Part shown: positions 1-10,372 of the stretch, one piece after another | How positions within the stretch are numbered: position 1 is the first letter of the stretch | Layout of the letters: each line of letters starts with the position of its first letter | Assembly: GCF_910592395.1 (NCBI RefSeq) | Contig: NC_088317.1 | Span: 3,472,001-3,536,000 of the forward strand | Length of the DNA: 64,000 nt | From: Lineus longissimus | Taxonomy: Eukaryota > Nemertea > Pilidiophora > Heteronemertea > Lineidae | Direction: 5' to 3' | Translations under genes and position numbers: made by a program | The notes under the pieces: generated by a model | Told to the model about the DNA's origin: nothing | The model's input: the letters and a program-made list of their open reading frames with translations, nothing else | The model's database searches: none

Positions 1-749
1 AAAGTAGGTGTATCAGTTGTGTAATTCTTGTTGTCCTTTATTTTAGAAGATGGTCGGGGGGGGGGGGGGGAGGTTCCTGTCCCCACTTCCCGTTATAAAA
101 AGGCCCCATTCCGAATCCCTACAGACAACTTCAGCAATCCCGACCCAATTTTCTACCACTCCCTGATTTTGTCGCTAAAATATGGGCGTCTATCCAGTTT
201 TTTGGCCTGTCCGGTCCTGGTGTCCCGATAAAAAAGCCCGAGCCCCTTTTAAGGAGTGATTCACAGCCGATCGCAACTTTTAGCTCAAGACTCCCGCCAA
301 ACCATATACTGTATACGCCAGCCCAGGATTAGCTGGCGTCTATCGCCCTCCCCCCCAAAACAATAGTCTTCACACTATCACGAGTTCGGGACAAGCTCAT
401 TAATTAAAGCCGGTGAAAGCTGCAGTATATCACAAATGAAGTAAAATGCTACAATCACTTTTATAAAGACCCGCATGTCATAAAGAACTATACATACCTA
501 AGTGATTCCGCGAATCGAAAGCAGTGGGGAAACCAGCGGGGGAATTCCAGCGGGAATAATCGATAGCGTATCTTGCACTGCGATATCAGCTAGGAGGATT
601 TCGTCATATCGCTTCCTGGGTTCCTTCTGGAATAGAGGACTAATCTCAAAGCTTCGCCCTTGGTACACGGAGCCTTGCGCGCTGAAGGCCTACTGCAAGT
701 CTTACTAGCTTTTGGCGCCAGAGTGGCGAGTCGAGAGCAGACATAACAG
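1..749 (+). other. Upstream stretch with candidate 5' noncoding exon
   Basis: No coding gene is supported here. A run of 15 G lies at 56-70. A good splice donor (ACATAACAG then GTGAG) sits after base 749. The next good acceptor is CTGTTCTGCAG ending at 1291, just before the first coding exon of the coiled-coil gene, so the sequence ending at 749 may be its 5' untranslated first exon. The start of such an exon cannot be placed. The short open frames at 500-770 on both strands look like chance. Confidence 0.3.
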
Positions 750-1340
750 GTGAGCTCATTGTGAATTATCACTCACTTTCACTTTTGTTGTGTTCATCAG
801 CCTGCTTCTACGCTCTTCCCCAGCGTTCGTTTTCATATAAAAATGTATCACTAGCTTCCAGTAACCGCTGGCATGGTTGGATCCAACTTGGACATCGTGA
901 AAAGACGGCGTTGACAGCCAGTTTCAAACGATTGACCAAACATGGGTTTAGTGCATTGGCTGAGAGCCGTCGCCGCCGTAAGTCTCCTTTTGACATGCTG
1001 AGACCGGCGTAGAAAATGTTCACAGTACACTCGGCAAATATTTTCCCAGTTTCGAGGGTAAATCAGCCGGATCTTGCTAATTTGAAGGATGGTCTCACCA
1101 GTTGCATTGTGGATGTTTTGAGGCTCGTGTGATTCTGTTGTTTCATTTTTAGATGCTGGAACCGACCTACATGAAATTTGATCGATTGATGTGTCTGTAA
1201 TGTTAAATTCTTTTTGGGATTCCCATAATCTGTCTGTTGACATGTGACGCTTATACTATACACGTACATGTACTTCTGTCCTGTTCTGCAGAAGCGAAGG
1301 TACCTCCACCTAACTTCAAACATCGTCACCACTCCTTTGT

Positions 1341-3331
1341 ATGAACATGGCAGAAGGAGGAAATCGATACCGCGATCGGATTGCAAAAGACCTGGCCATG
1401 GAAGACCTCGAAGATGGCATGGATGACCTTCGGGTCGTGATTCAAGGCAAGCGGTAAGTGTGTCGAAATATCCACGCAGAATATGTTGCGTATGAGAAAT
1501 TGATACATGTAGTGAGTATTTGCCCCTCTTGTCCATCTGCCTGTCATTTTATTCATTGACCAGGGCGCGCGCGAGGATCGTCTTAACCTAAAATACGGCA
1601 TTTATCCTCAGAGGTCGTTCTTAAAGGGACAACTTGGACATGAGATATGTTGGTTTTTCAAACAAAATGGCTTCCAGCAGGACCGTGACATATTCAAACG
1701 GGATACTAAGTACTTGAAAGACCATTGAACTGCAATCATGCACTAGAAGTGGGTGCATCCATAGGCCTGCCCGAGTTTCACAAGCCATGTCTAAAACTGC
1801 CTCACAACCCCGGCAAAAATCAATATTAGATATCAGAATATGTGTGGCACTACGAGTGGCGGCGCATGGTGGAATTAGAGTAGGATCATTATCCTCCTGG
1901 CCAGTTAAAACCCACGCCCAAGTTGTCCCTTTAAGGTAAGAGACGAAATGCCACCATCTACGCCACTCTTGGGAAACAAATAGACAATAGATTAGGTTAA
2001 ATACCACGCACGCCTGCCGACGTTTCGTTGTTGGGTTACTCAACAAATTCACAATCATATTCTGTCTGTTTTGATGCAGGGCCGTTGTCAATAATGACGG
2101 CATTTGGTGGGTGGAACTCCATGGTCAAGTTTACTCCTTTGAGAACCTTCCCAACCCGGACAGCACAGTGGTGAAAATCTGCGTGAATAACTTCCAAGAG
2201 AATGGCCTCTCTGATATTGGTGGCTTGGAGGAACCGTTCAAGGAAGTTTGCTGCAACTTGGAGTTTGCGTACAACACTGCTGTGGCGAATGACATGGGCA
2301 AACTGGAGAATATGATAAACGGTGTCTGCTTTGACATGAACAAACTGTGTAGCACGACAGGGAACACCTTGGTCAGGTTCTCTCGTACTTCTCATGACGC
2401 CTGTATCCATTACAAGGGAGCATTCCTTTATCTGTTGGATGGTTTCGAAGACGTTGCACACTTGAAGTTGGAGGCACTTGTTAAGAGTATGTCAAGTTTA
2501 GGTGCATCTGCAGAACTCAAAAGACTAATAGACACGTGTAATGACAATGTTATGAGCATTCTTGAATGGATAACCGAAGAGAAGGCCAAGCTCGGCATAG
2601 CCGGGGAGGAACGAATGGCTTGCGAGGCTGGGATTTCAGCGGCTAAGAGGGATCATGTTGACGCTGAAGAGAGGTTGGTGGCTGAGAACAAGAATTTAGC
2701 TTGCATGGAGAAGCGCAACATGATCAGCGAAGTGATCGAAATGGCGGCGGAGGTGGTGGTGACAGCAATACCGGTCGTGACACTGTTTTCCCTCCCTCAA
2801 TTTAAGGTTGGAGCAACTGGAGCAGTCACGGTCATTAAAGCCACCCAGAGATTTATTAAAAGAACGATCGGCTCAGAAGACAAAATACAGCTGGCCAGAA
2901 AACGGGCAGCGGATTTAGAAGGAGAGCGACTTGATGCGCGAAAGAGGATGATTGCACAAGCAGACAGACTGGAGCAAGCCAGAGGGAGGGAAGAGGTCTT
3001 GAATAGTCTCCAACCCCTTCTACACGACCTATCTGGCAGTTTGAGGATCGTGCGAAAGAAGCTGTTGTGTGCGTGCGCCTTCTGGGAGCGTCTACAGACT
3101 GTCATGGCCCCTGAGATGGATAAACAGCAATTTCAGGCGAGTGTGAACGCCCTATCAGCCACGAAAGAAGAACGGGCCGAGTTTTGGCGGTCGAAGGCCT
3201 TTGCGGAAGATGCCATCTCAATGTATGCAAGGTATGGCAAATTTTTGGATTTTATTCCACATAAAAAATACATTTACAAAGCTTCCCTGCATGCTGCTTA
3301 TAACAGAATGGGAAGACTGTCTGGGACGTAA
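1341..3331 (+). CDS. Uncharacterised coiled-coil protein with central hydrophobic segment
   Basis: Coding exons are 1341-1453 and 2080-3331, giving 454 residues; the exon carrying the start probably begins at 1292. The donor (GCG|GTAAGT) and acceptor (TTGATGCAG) join in phase 2, rebuilding an Arg codon. An in-frame TAA at 1311-1313 supports ATG 1341, or ATG 1347 two codons later. There is no signal peptide. The N-terminal half is mixed. From about residue 185 on there are long charged heptad-like helices rich in Glu, Lys, Arg and Ala, interrupted around residues 255-300 by a hydrophobic segment rich in Val, Ile and Ala (VVVTAIPVVTLFSLPQF), then another coiled coil and a short aromatic C-terminus. 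I do not recognise the family. Helix-hydrophobic hairpin-helix is also the layout of ClyA/HBL-type alpha-helical pore formers, but that is an inference from shape alone. A structural or membrane-remodelling protein is equally possible. Confidence 0.8.
1621..1934. mobile_element. TTAA-ended inverted-repeat element in intron
   Basis: Seventeen bases at 1621-1637 (TTAAAGGGACAACTTGG) recur as an exact reverse complement at 1918-1934. The element is 314 bp including the TTAA ends, has no transposase frame and lies inside the intron of the coiled-coil gene. TTAA target duplication is typical of piggyBac-type transposons, so a non-autonomous piggyBac-like element is likely. The family assignment is inferred. 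Confidence 0.6.
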
Positions 3332-5451
3332 TACTGCTTTTTAGAGTTTTCAGCTGGGAACTTAGCAGATAAATATTTCGCTTTTAGTTTCGGGATTGCA
3401 TATCCGTAGTTGGCAAATGTTACTGTTTTATGGACTGTACATACCAGCTTACGGTACGTGCATAATGCACAGTGCATGCATCTGCAGTTCGTAGATTGCG
3501 GTAGACAGAAGATAGGTTACGGAACTTCATAATCATGATTCAAAACCATTTCGGTTCCAGGTGGGTGGCAAGAAAAATTGTCTGTGATCAATCTAGGGTC
3601 GGCGTGGATGAGGCCTATAAGATGTTGGATCAGCTGGCCGTCGCGAATCCGACCAAACATGATGCAAGGGCATGGCTAAAACTCAAGGCGGAAGGTTACA
3701 AGGGACAGGCGATAGAGTGAGCGATTGTTCGCCTCGATCGTGCCTTCGAGTTGAGTACCACTAGATGGCGTATGCGGCGAACCTATAGGATGCTGGCTAT
3801 AATCCTACTCATGAACAAAACACCTTCTCCAATGTTCGATATCTGAGTTGGCGGCTATTTTCATCACGTCTTCGATCAGCTCCAAACAGACTGTCTTCAC
3901 CAATTCAATCTGGTCCCCCATACCTTGCAGGCCTGGTGACGTGTCTCTCCGCCTCAGTCATAACCGAGACGGAGACTTCACGCTTTTTGCTGATTGGCAC
4001 CCCAGCAAGGTATTGGATGCGGTTGGGTTCACCATCTGACATTCACACAGTGGGCAGGCTGGAACGCTTGTCCTCTTCATATGGGATTTAAGAACGATCA
4101 AGGGTATAATAGCACACCTCGTGTCTTGAAATCATGTAAATACATATTTAATATAAACTTCAACTACAATGCTATGTTGCGTTGACCGATAAAGAAACAC
4201 TATTGATGCTAACAGTCAACACGCTGATTTCTAGTAATTACACTACTCGCATGGTTATGACCTGTGGGACAGTAGTCATATGTAAACAATTTACACGAAA
4301 ACAGCTCGCCTTATTGAGACATTTAAATTGGATGATATTATTAAGTCTTCTCCGTCGTATCGTCGGAAGCTGACTGATATCCACAAAATGAAGCATTTAC
4401 TTGTTGTGATCGACATTTGCTTTTATTATTGTCAGTATTGTCATTATTTTGTGTTCTCGATAATGGGTCTTTAGCATTGATAGGTAGGAGCTACGGTCGA
4501 CAATTTGTAGTCTCTAGGGTCTGGTTGTTCAAAACGAATTTTGCCACTTACACTGGCGTAACGTAAATTTCACTTTGTGTTATCTCATTCAATTAAGCCC
4601 TTTTTTAAAGACTTTTTTGGGAAGATCTCATGTACAACGGCGTGCCAACGGCTCAAGAATTGGCGGCTTAAATCGCATCTTGGAGCACCTAGATTTCAAG
4701 ATTTTCACGGGCCCCTCCCCGCCCCACCACGGCGCCGTGCCTGCGAGAGAGTCAGAGTGAGTACATCTTCCGTTATACGAGTATGATTTCCTTCATTCTA
4801 GAGTGTACTGGAGTAGAAGACATAATGCCCTTGGGTTGTGGTAAGGACCCGATTTAAAAAATAATTGCCCTGCCTCAACTCGACTGCTTCCTATACAAAT
4901 GTCGTTTTTCAATTTTTACCTGATCAATTAACCCCGAAGGCTTCATCAGCACATTGAAAACAAACATAGATAATGGATATAAAAAGATATCATAATCATT
5001 AGGGGTAGAGGGTAATTGATATTGATAAAGGTTAATTGAACAATCATGACTAGGCCGAGGGAAGCAATGATAGCTGGGACGGAAGGCAAATTTAGGTCCT
5101 TTGTATTTTGGCCATTCCCCGGATAGGTTGTAGGTATCTGGTGAGTTTTGAGGTCTGATTTCACAACAGACCGCAGCCCACGTTTCCCAGATTTGTGGTA
5201 TGTTACAATTTCCGTGCCAATAACCTACACTGAAACGTCTGATGAAACTGCGCAGTCTCCTGCGTTCGCTGGTGGTACTGGTTGTTTTCGTGGGAAATAA
5301 GCGTTCTTGTGAAATATTCGAGGGGAAAATATTGTCGTAAGTCCGTACGTTATTTACATTATTTACATCTAGTGGCGTCGGCGCGGTTTCCTTCAGGTCT
5401 GAGTTATGTGCAGAAACATCTTTGTTATCATAATAAAAAAAACGTTGTCCC
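3332..5451. other. Intergenic, no supported gene
   Basis: No exon chain could be built. A 61-codon ATG frame at 3535-3720 on the plus strand has a protein-like composition in its second half but no signal peptide, no homology I recognise and no splice context, so I do not call it a gene. A 199-codon minus-strand frame at 4875-5474 is long but overlaps another open frame and runs into a repeat-like palindromic region. Confidence 0.4.
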
Positions 5452-5600
5452 GTTTGCGTGCGTTGATAAAACATTTTTAATGAAACGTGCGTGTGAATCT
5501 AAAATGCACGTTTATCCGTTTTGTCAACGCATGCAGGAAGATGCCTTCTTCTTTGCGCTACACTGCATTTAACAAACAATGTTTGCATGCGTTGGCAAGG
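5452..5600. mobile_element. Palindromic MITE-like element, GTCAACGCATGC family, copy 1
   Basis: Contains CCGTTTTGTCAACGCATGC at 5517-5534, with inverse-complement relatives on both sides (TGCGTGCGTTGATAAAACA near 5455 and TGCATGCGTTGGCAAGG near 5584). The same arms occur at 9321-9416, 10895-10968 and 19841-19936. It ends a few bases before the TATA-like box of the first small secreted-protein gene. There is no coding capacity. Confidence 0.55.
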
Positions 5601-5603
5601 GGA

Positions 5604-5610
5604 TTTAAAA
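5604..5610 (+). promoter_or_regulatory. TATA-like box of first small secreted-protein gene
   Basis: TTTAAAA lies 76 bases before the ATG at 5686. A start site about 30 bases downstream, near CAGTCC at 5631, would give a leader of about 55 bases. No experimental start is available. Confidence 0.4.
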
Positions 5611-5685
5611 GCCGATGACGGGCCAGTCCTTTGGGCAAGAGTCCGTCAAGAACGTTTGTTTCACAGGTTCATCTGAGAATACGAA

Positions 5686-6403
5686 ATGAAGATCGCAATA
5701 CTACTTCTCGTGGTTTTCCTTGCCTGCGCGGAGTGTGGCTTCATTACCCCAATGATAACACGGATAGCCAATGGAGTCTGGAGCCTCATGAAAAAGGACA
5801 TGGAAAAGCAGGCCGTCACTCTCATCTATGAAGGCGTCATCAAAGAAGGCATGAAGGAAGCCATTGCAAAGGGCGTACCGGTTGTCAAGCAAATTGGCAC
5901 AGGTAAGGTCTTGGCACTACGCATGCTAAAAATGACCTGATGCAGTGTAACAGTTTTAAATGTCGGTTAGCGTTTCCTGATGTCGAAAGATTCTCTTATG
6001 CATGCACTTTTCATCTCGGAGATATTTAAGGTCATGGGTTTCATCGATAGAACCATTATCCGTCAACATACAATTAATAGGGAAAGACATCCACGGGATG
6101 GCGGCTTGACACAGGGTTCTTGGTGTGAGGAGACTTGAGGAGTTTGTGGAGGGGCGGGGGCAGGGGGTAGGTAGCAGTGCATATGCGGTACTTTTGTTAC
6201 AGCTTCACACTACCGTATTACAAAGGTACTGATTTTGCTTTAGACGTTAAGGGTAACTCTGCTACAGCAAGTTAAGGAACAATTTCTTCTGCCTTTCAGC
6301 GATCGTCATTGACATCGATAACAAACTCAAAAGTGGAGAACTTCAGCCAGAAAATATATCGGACTATCTGAGGATGACCATGAACAACTTTAACAGAAAA
6401 TAA
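5686..6403 (+). CDS. Small secreted helical protein, paralogue A
   Basis: Two exons, 5686-5902 and 6300-6403, joined in phase 1 (donor ACAG|GTAAGG, acceptor CTTTCAG), encode 106 residues. Residues 1-18 are a clear signal peptide (MKIAILLLVVFLACAECG). The mature chain begins with Phe, has no cysteine and alternates hydrophobic and charged residues in amphipathic-helix fashion. The second exon encodes a conserved motif of pattern AI..I...L..GE followed by a hydrophilic tail. An AATAAA overlaps the stop at 6399-6404. The gene at 7212-8060 has the same order, the same intron phase and the same second-exon motif, so the two are paralogues. Function is unknown. Length, secretion and amphipathicity would suit a host-defence or signalling peptide, but no processing site supports either. 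I am confident of the gene model and have no functional call. Confidence 0.75.
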
Positions 6404-6404
6404 A

Positions 6405-7211
6405 GCATTGACCCCACGCCATCTCCGTACATGTATACGTTTAACAATGCAAAGAATATACTCGGCTTCTGATGAGGTAGAAACGCTACCTGCGATTTTG
6501 CTTGACTGGTTTACGATCGTCTCGTAAGACTTCTTCCTCGCTTCTCTGCTTAAATTTCAACATTGGCTATAATGTTCTCAATTTTGTCGCAGTGACAGTT
6601 TACATTAAAGAAGAGATTTCGTTGAACTGTTGCGTTTTTGTTTTTGTTCATCAAAATATACTCTAGTTTCGCACGCCTAACTCAACTGTAGTAAGCTAGT
6701 GTATGTGTACATTTGGGTAGGCCCACGACGGGAGTAAGTTTAGGTGTTAGACACGCAGCATCTAAACTCCATTCAATTTCCGCCTACAACTATTGCTATT
6801 CACATTCAAATACTAGAGGATTATAGAAGGCCTTAAAATTATCCCATAACGGGCCAAGAAATGCGCTCATGTAGAGATCTGGCTGGACGTTAGGAGTTAG
6901 AAACAAGATTATATGGACGTATTAATGCTCAGATGTCAGATATTTGAGGGTGCCGTTTCAGTTCGATTTATTTGGAAAATCATGATAGAAAAAGTCAATT
7001 TTTTTCATTGATTGCAATCATCGCTGCCCGTGCCTTTCATATCGTCGCGATAACCGATATTTTCTTCATATCGTTCTTGAAAAGGCGTATTTGATCACAT
7101 AGGCCTACCCATTCTTTCATGTTCCCACAATACAATGGGCTTGTATGTCATTGCTCCATTATTGGAGGCCACGTCATCCTCAAAAGTGCTGTAGTCTTAC
7201 TTGATAGAAAC
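6405..7211. other. Spacer between the two secreted-protein genes
   Basis: AT-rich sequence between the paralogues, with no exon-like open frame and no repeat seen. No convincing TATA box was found close to the second gene. Confidence 0.5.
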
Positions 7212-8060
7212 ATGAAGCCATTGGTGGCCATTTTAGCTATTTCTCTGCTAATCAGCAACAGTCACGCCTTCTCTCTTAGCAAGGCCACTCTGATAAAGTA
7301 CGCGCTGAAAGGAATCTTCACTGGCGTAAAAGAAGACATACAGAAAGACTTTAATAAGTTTTTATTCGGGAAGGAAAAGCCGAAAACCTGGGGAGAAACA
7401 TTCGGAATTGAATTTGATAAAATGAAGAAATTCGGTAATAGTAAGTATACACCTTCGATTATCGTATCATAATTCAACAAAAAATTCTGAGTGGGAAATT
7501 GAACGCGCTGAACATTTGACGAAGAGGTTCGTTTGCAGCAAAGTTTCGTCTACCTCATCTCCGCGATGACGCATGTAACCCAGGTTTCCCATTTGCCGCG
7601 AAATAAACCAAAATCGACTTGTTAAATTACAGCGTACGCAACATTTACGCAAAGCCTACTGTCCTCATACGAGTTCAAGCTTGCGACAAGAAACTGGGTA
7701 ACAGTCTCTCTTAAGGATTAGCTTCTTTCCTCGTGCCGGAATCGGTGACTTTCGATCAGGTATTGGCCATGCAGAAGACGCCTAAGTTGCTTGTCTGGTG
7801 CGGGCCTTGGCGCTTATATGACTTCTGATACTTGAGCGGATTCATGCTCGAGGAAAGTCTTCGAATGGGAACGACAAATTGGATGAATAAGAAATACTTC
7901 TTCAAACAAAGTTCTACCACGCGTCCCATTCATTATTTGATATATGATATTTTCAGGTGCTATAGACAAGATCACTGGCATGCTAAACAGGGGAGAAATT
8001 ACGGTGAAAGATGTCGGGACGACTCTAGATAGAGAAATAGACTGGACACAGTTTGCTTAA
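7212..8060 (+). CDS. Small secreted helical protein, paralogue B
   Basis: Exons 7212-7440 and 7957-8060 join in phase 1 (GGTAATA|GTAAGT to TATTTTCAG) and encode 110 residues. Residues 1-19 form the signal peptide (MKPLVAILAISLLISNSHA), so the mature protein starts with Phe, as in its neighbour. It is cysteine-free, Lys-rich and predicted helical. The second exon carries the shared AI..I...L..GE pattern. An in-frame ATG upstream at about 7119 would bury the signal peptide, so 7212 is preferred. The stop at 8058-8060 is formed at the junction between two copies of a 51-base tandem repeat. The last copy, at 8163-8213, has TAT where the others have TAA and stays open for eight codons. The C-terminus has therefore probably been shortened by the repeat expansion. 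Confidence 0.75.
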
Positions 8061-8213
8061 GATGTCGGAACGACTCTAGATAGAGAAATAGACTGGACAC
8101 AGTTTGCTTAAGATGTCGGGACGACTCTAGATAGAGAAATAGACTGGACACAGTTTGCTTAAGATGTCGGGACGACTCTAGATAGAGAAATAGACTGGAC
8201 ACAGTTTGCTTAT
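8010..8213 (+). repeat. Four-copy 51-base tandem repeat in a terminal coding exon
   Basis: Copies lie at 8010-8060, 8061-8111, 8112-8162 and 8163-8213. They are nearly identical (one GGG/GGA difference, in copy 2). The period is 17 codons, so frame is kept, but each of the first three units ends in TAA. Only copy 1 is translated; copies 2-4 lie in the 3' untranslated region. The reverse strand stays open across the array by coincidence. Confidence 0.95.
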
Positions 8214-9320
8214 AAAATTTCAAAAGTTGGTCAATGATGAAAAGCTCGCTGTTTAAGAATTTGATACCGAACTGGAGGTATTCGTTGCCCAGCAAACACT
8301 GCGAGGGTAAAGCTTAAATGCAGACCATGACAGAAGACGCCGAGCAGCCGGGGATTTGGGCAAAACTGGCAGCTCTACCTCGGCAGTATTTGGAAAGACA
8401 ACCATACTGACAGTAAGGTATCAATTTCTCTTTTAAAACAACATGGTACTCAAACGAAATACTGAAACGAATGTGATTTTACCGCTGTTTTACCGCTTCT
8501 ATACTCTGTACCATGGCGTAATCCGCATTTCTCGATAGCATCGATTTAGCTTAGGCAACTGCGATCGGCACATTTGAACTCAATAATGGATAAATTGAAA
8601 CAAATCAAAATATTATTTGGTCGATGCAGTTGCTGACAACAATTTTTGGTACACATTGCGTGCTCACAACGACATTATCAATTATGCAGGGGGTCATGGC
8701 ATGTTTATATTCAGTTGCCAATAGCAAATGCAACTGTCTGCGCTTTTAGTACCGCAGCAACGTACATACTTCGACAGAACACTGCACTGCCAAGCTTCTT
8801 TGCCATGTTGCTTTGTTCCCATGCATGTTCGACTCTGTTTGCCGTGGGCAGAAAATATCAACCAAACCATTTGAATGTTTGTACATGTAACTTGCCCGCC
8901 TACGAACTAAAACGCCAACTTGTTTAGTCAAAGAAATATTTTTATTCAAAAGTATAGGAGTTGCACATGATTTCAGTTGTTTTTATAGTTGATGTTCTTA
9001 AAGGGGTACGCCGCTCGTACTCATTGTATGTACTGGTAGCTCATCAGGCAAACACAAAGTAGCATAGTGCAGTTATTATGCACGCAATTTCGCCCAAACT
9101 TGGTATTTATTGTATTTTGTTCGAAATTTTCGAATTTTAGTTTAATTTTCAAATCTTTGAACGAACGGAGTAAGACTTTAGTTTATACAATGGATACATG
9201 AACAACAGGAAGAAAAGAAAATATTCATTGTGAAAACAGGCAATTTGCATCATAGACCACATGTATATACATGTTAAAGATTGCTCCACAAATTTGCCTC
9301 ATGCTTGTACACGTTTTAAT
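8214..9320. other. Intergenic, no supported gene
   Basis: Only short chance frames on both strands. No exon with good splice sites and no repeat beyond AT-rich tracts. Confidence 0.45.
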
Positions 9321-9416
9321 ATCCGATTTGTCGACGCATGCGACAAAGGATTTGTTTGGGCGCATTGCATCGTAAAAGTTGTTGATATTTCCCCCGCGTG
9401 CGTTGACAGAACGGAT
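9321..9416. mobile_element. Palindromic MITE-like element, GTCAACGCATGC family, copy 2
   Basis: Terminal arms ATCCGATTTGTCGACGCATG (9321-9340) and, inverted, CGTGCGTTGACAGAACGGAT (9397-9416) match with a few differences. The whole element is 96 bp, the cleanest example of the family and a guide to its natural ends. No open frame. Confidence 0.65.
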
Positions 9417-9827
9417 GACGTTCGTGCATGTCAGCTCTCTAACATTTCAGCGTGCAGAAAATGATTCCTCGGATATTCTGAATTTTTAAGAGTCAAATAC
9501 TATATACAATATGTACATTTCGATAGATGCTCTCATACAACAATTTTCGCATCAATCGCGCCAGTTTCTTCCACATTCGATTGATCGCATTCACCACGGG
9601 TGTGGCCATACAGTCTCACATGACCAACGATATGTCATTATGATACATCCCTCACACTACAAAACATGCAACACAATCATTCTCATCACCTGCTTCCCAT
9701 ACCAATCAAAAATACCTGAATTTTCACTCAATACGTTCTCATTCATCTCATTCGCGCTATTTATTTCTACATTCACTTTATCCGTTGATGCTAACTTGTG
9801 CTCTGTCGTCACAAGATGTAAATAAAG
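9417..9827. other. Intergenic, nothing recognised
   Basis: AT-rich sequence with chance open frames on both strands. No splice-supported exon, repeat or RNA gene seen. Confidence 0.45.
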
Positions 9828-10102
9828 AAACATGGCGGCCGGGCCGTCCCAGTTTTGGCATTGGACAACGACAACGAAACCCCGTTCACGCAAATTGCGA
9901 AACTGTTAAGTTCCTCAACTGCGGTTTCTAAGCGCACGGATTTCGAACCAGTCCTTGTCTCGCCTCCTTTGCGATGACGGTGCATCTCGCTGAATGTCAT
10001 TTTTCTATCGGGAATTCACCATCTTCACCGTACGAGCATGAAAAACAAAATGGCCGCCGCTGTGAGGATGCTTGGTGTCACGTGATTAGCCCCGCTCATT
10101 CC
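9828..10102 (+). promoter_or_regulatory. CpG-rich promoter-like segment with YY1-like sites
   Basis: AACATGGCGGC at 9829-9839 fits the YY1 consensus (AAnATGGCGGC). A near match, AAAATGGCCGCC, lies at about 10047, followed by a CACGTG E-box near 10079 and a donor-like CCG|GTAAGC at 10102. The segment is richer in CG than its surroundings. It could be a promoter plus first exon of an unrecognised plus-strand gene, since each ATG opens only a short frame. No downstream exon was found, so this is weak. Confidence 0.25.
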
Positions 10103-10372
10103 GGTAAGCGGCATCATGTTGCATTTTATCGACGAGCAGCATTGAGCACATTCCTGAAAAATATACACAATAATTAATAATAGAACATTATCATTATTAT
10201 TACTAGCTATTAGCGAAAAGGAAAGTAAACGCGTTCAAGTATCAGATTCACCACGAGCTAGTTCATAATCTCCACGCCGCCGATGGAGGACATATGCACT
10301 CCCAAAAAGCCTTTCACTTTTTCCACCCAAAGATGATAGGTGATGTACTGGTATTTAAGCGAACTACTTGCA

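Noticed and set aside
2036-2461. 141-codon minus-strand frame
   Set aside because: Antisense shadow of the coiled-coil gene's main exon.
4875-5474. 199-codon minus-strand open frame
   Set aside because: No domain, biased toward nothing recognisable, overlaps another open frame and a palindromic element; length alone is not enough in AT-rich DNA.
7999-8295. Minus-strand open frame with a four-fold 17-residue repeat (LKQTVSSLFLYLESSRH)
   Set aside because: It is the antisense of the 51-base tandem repeat, whose period is a multiple of three; no start context, splice signal or known repeat protein supports it.
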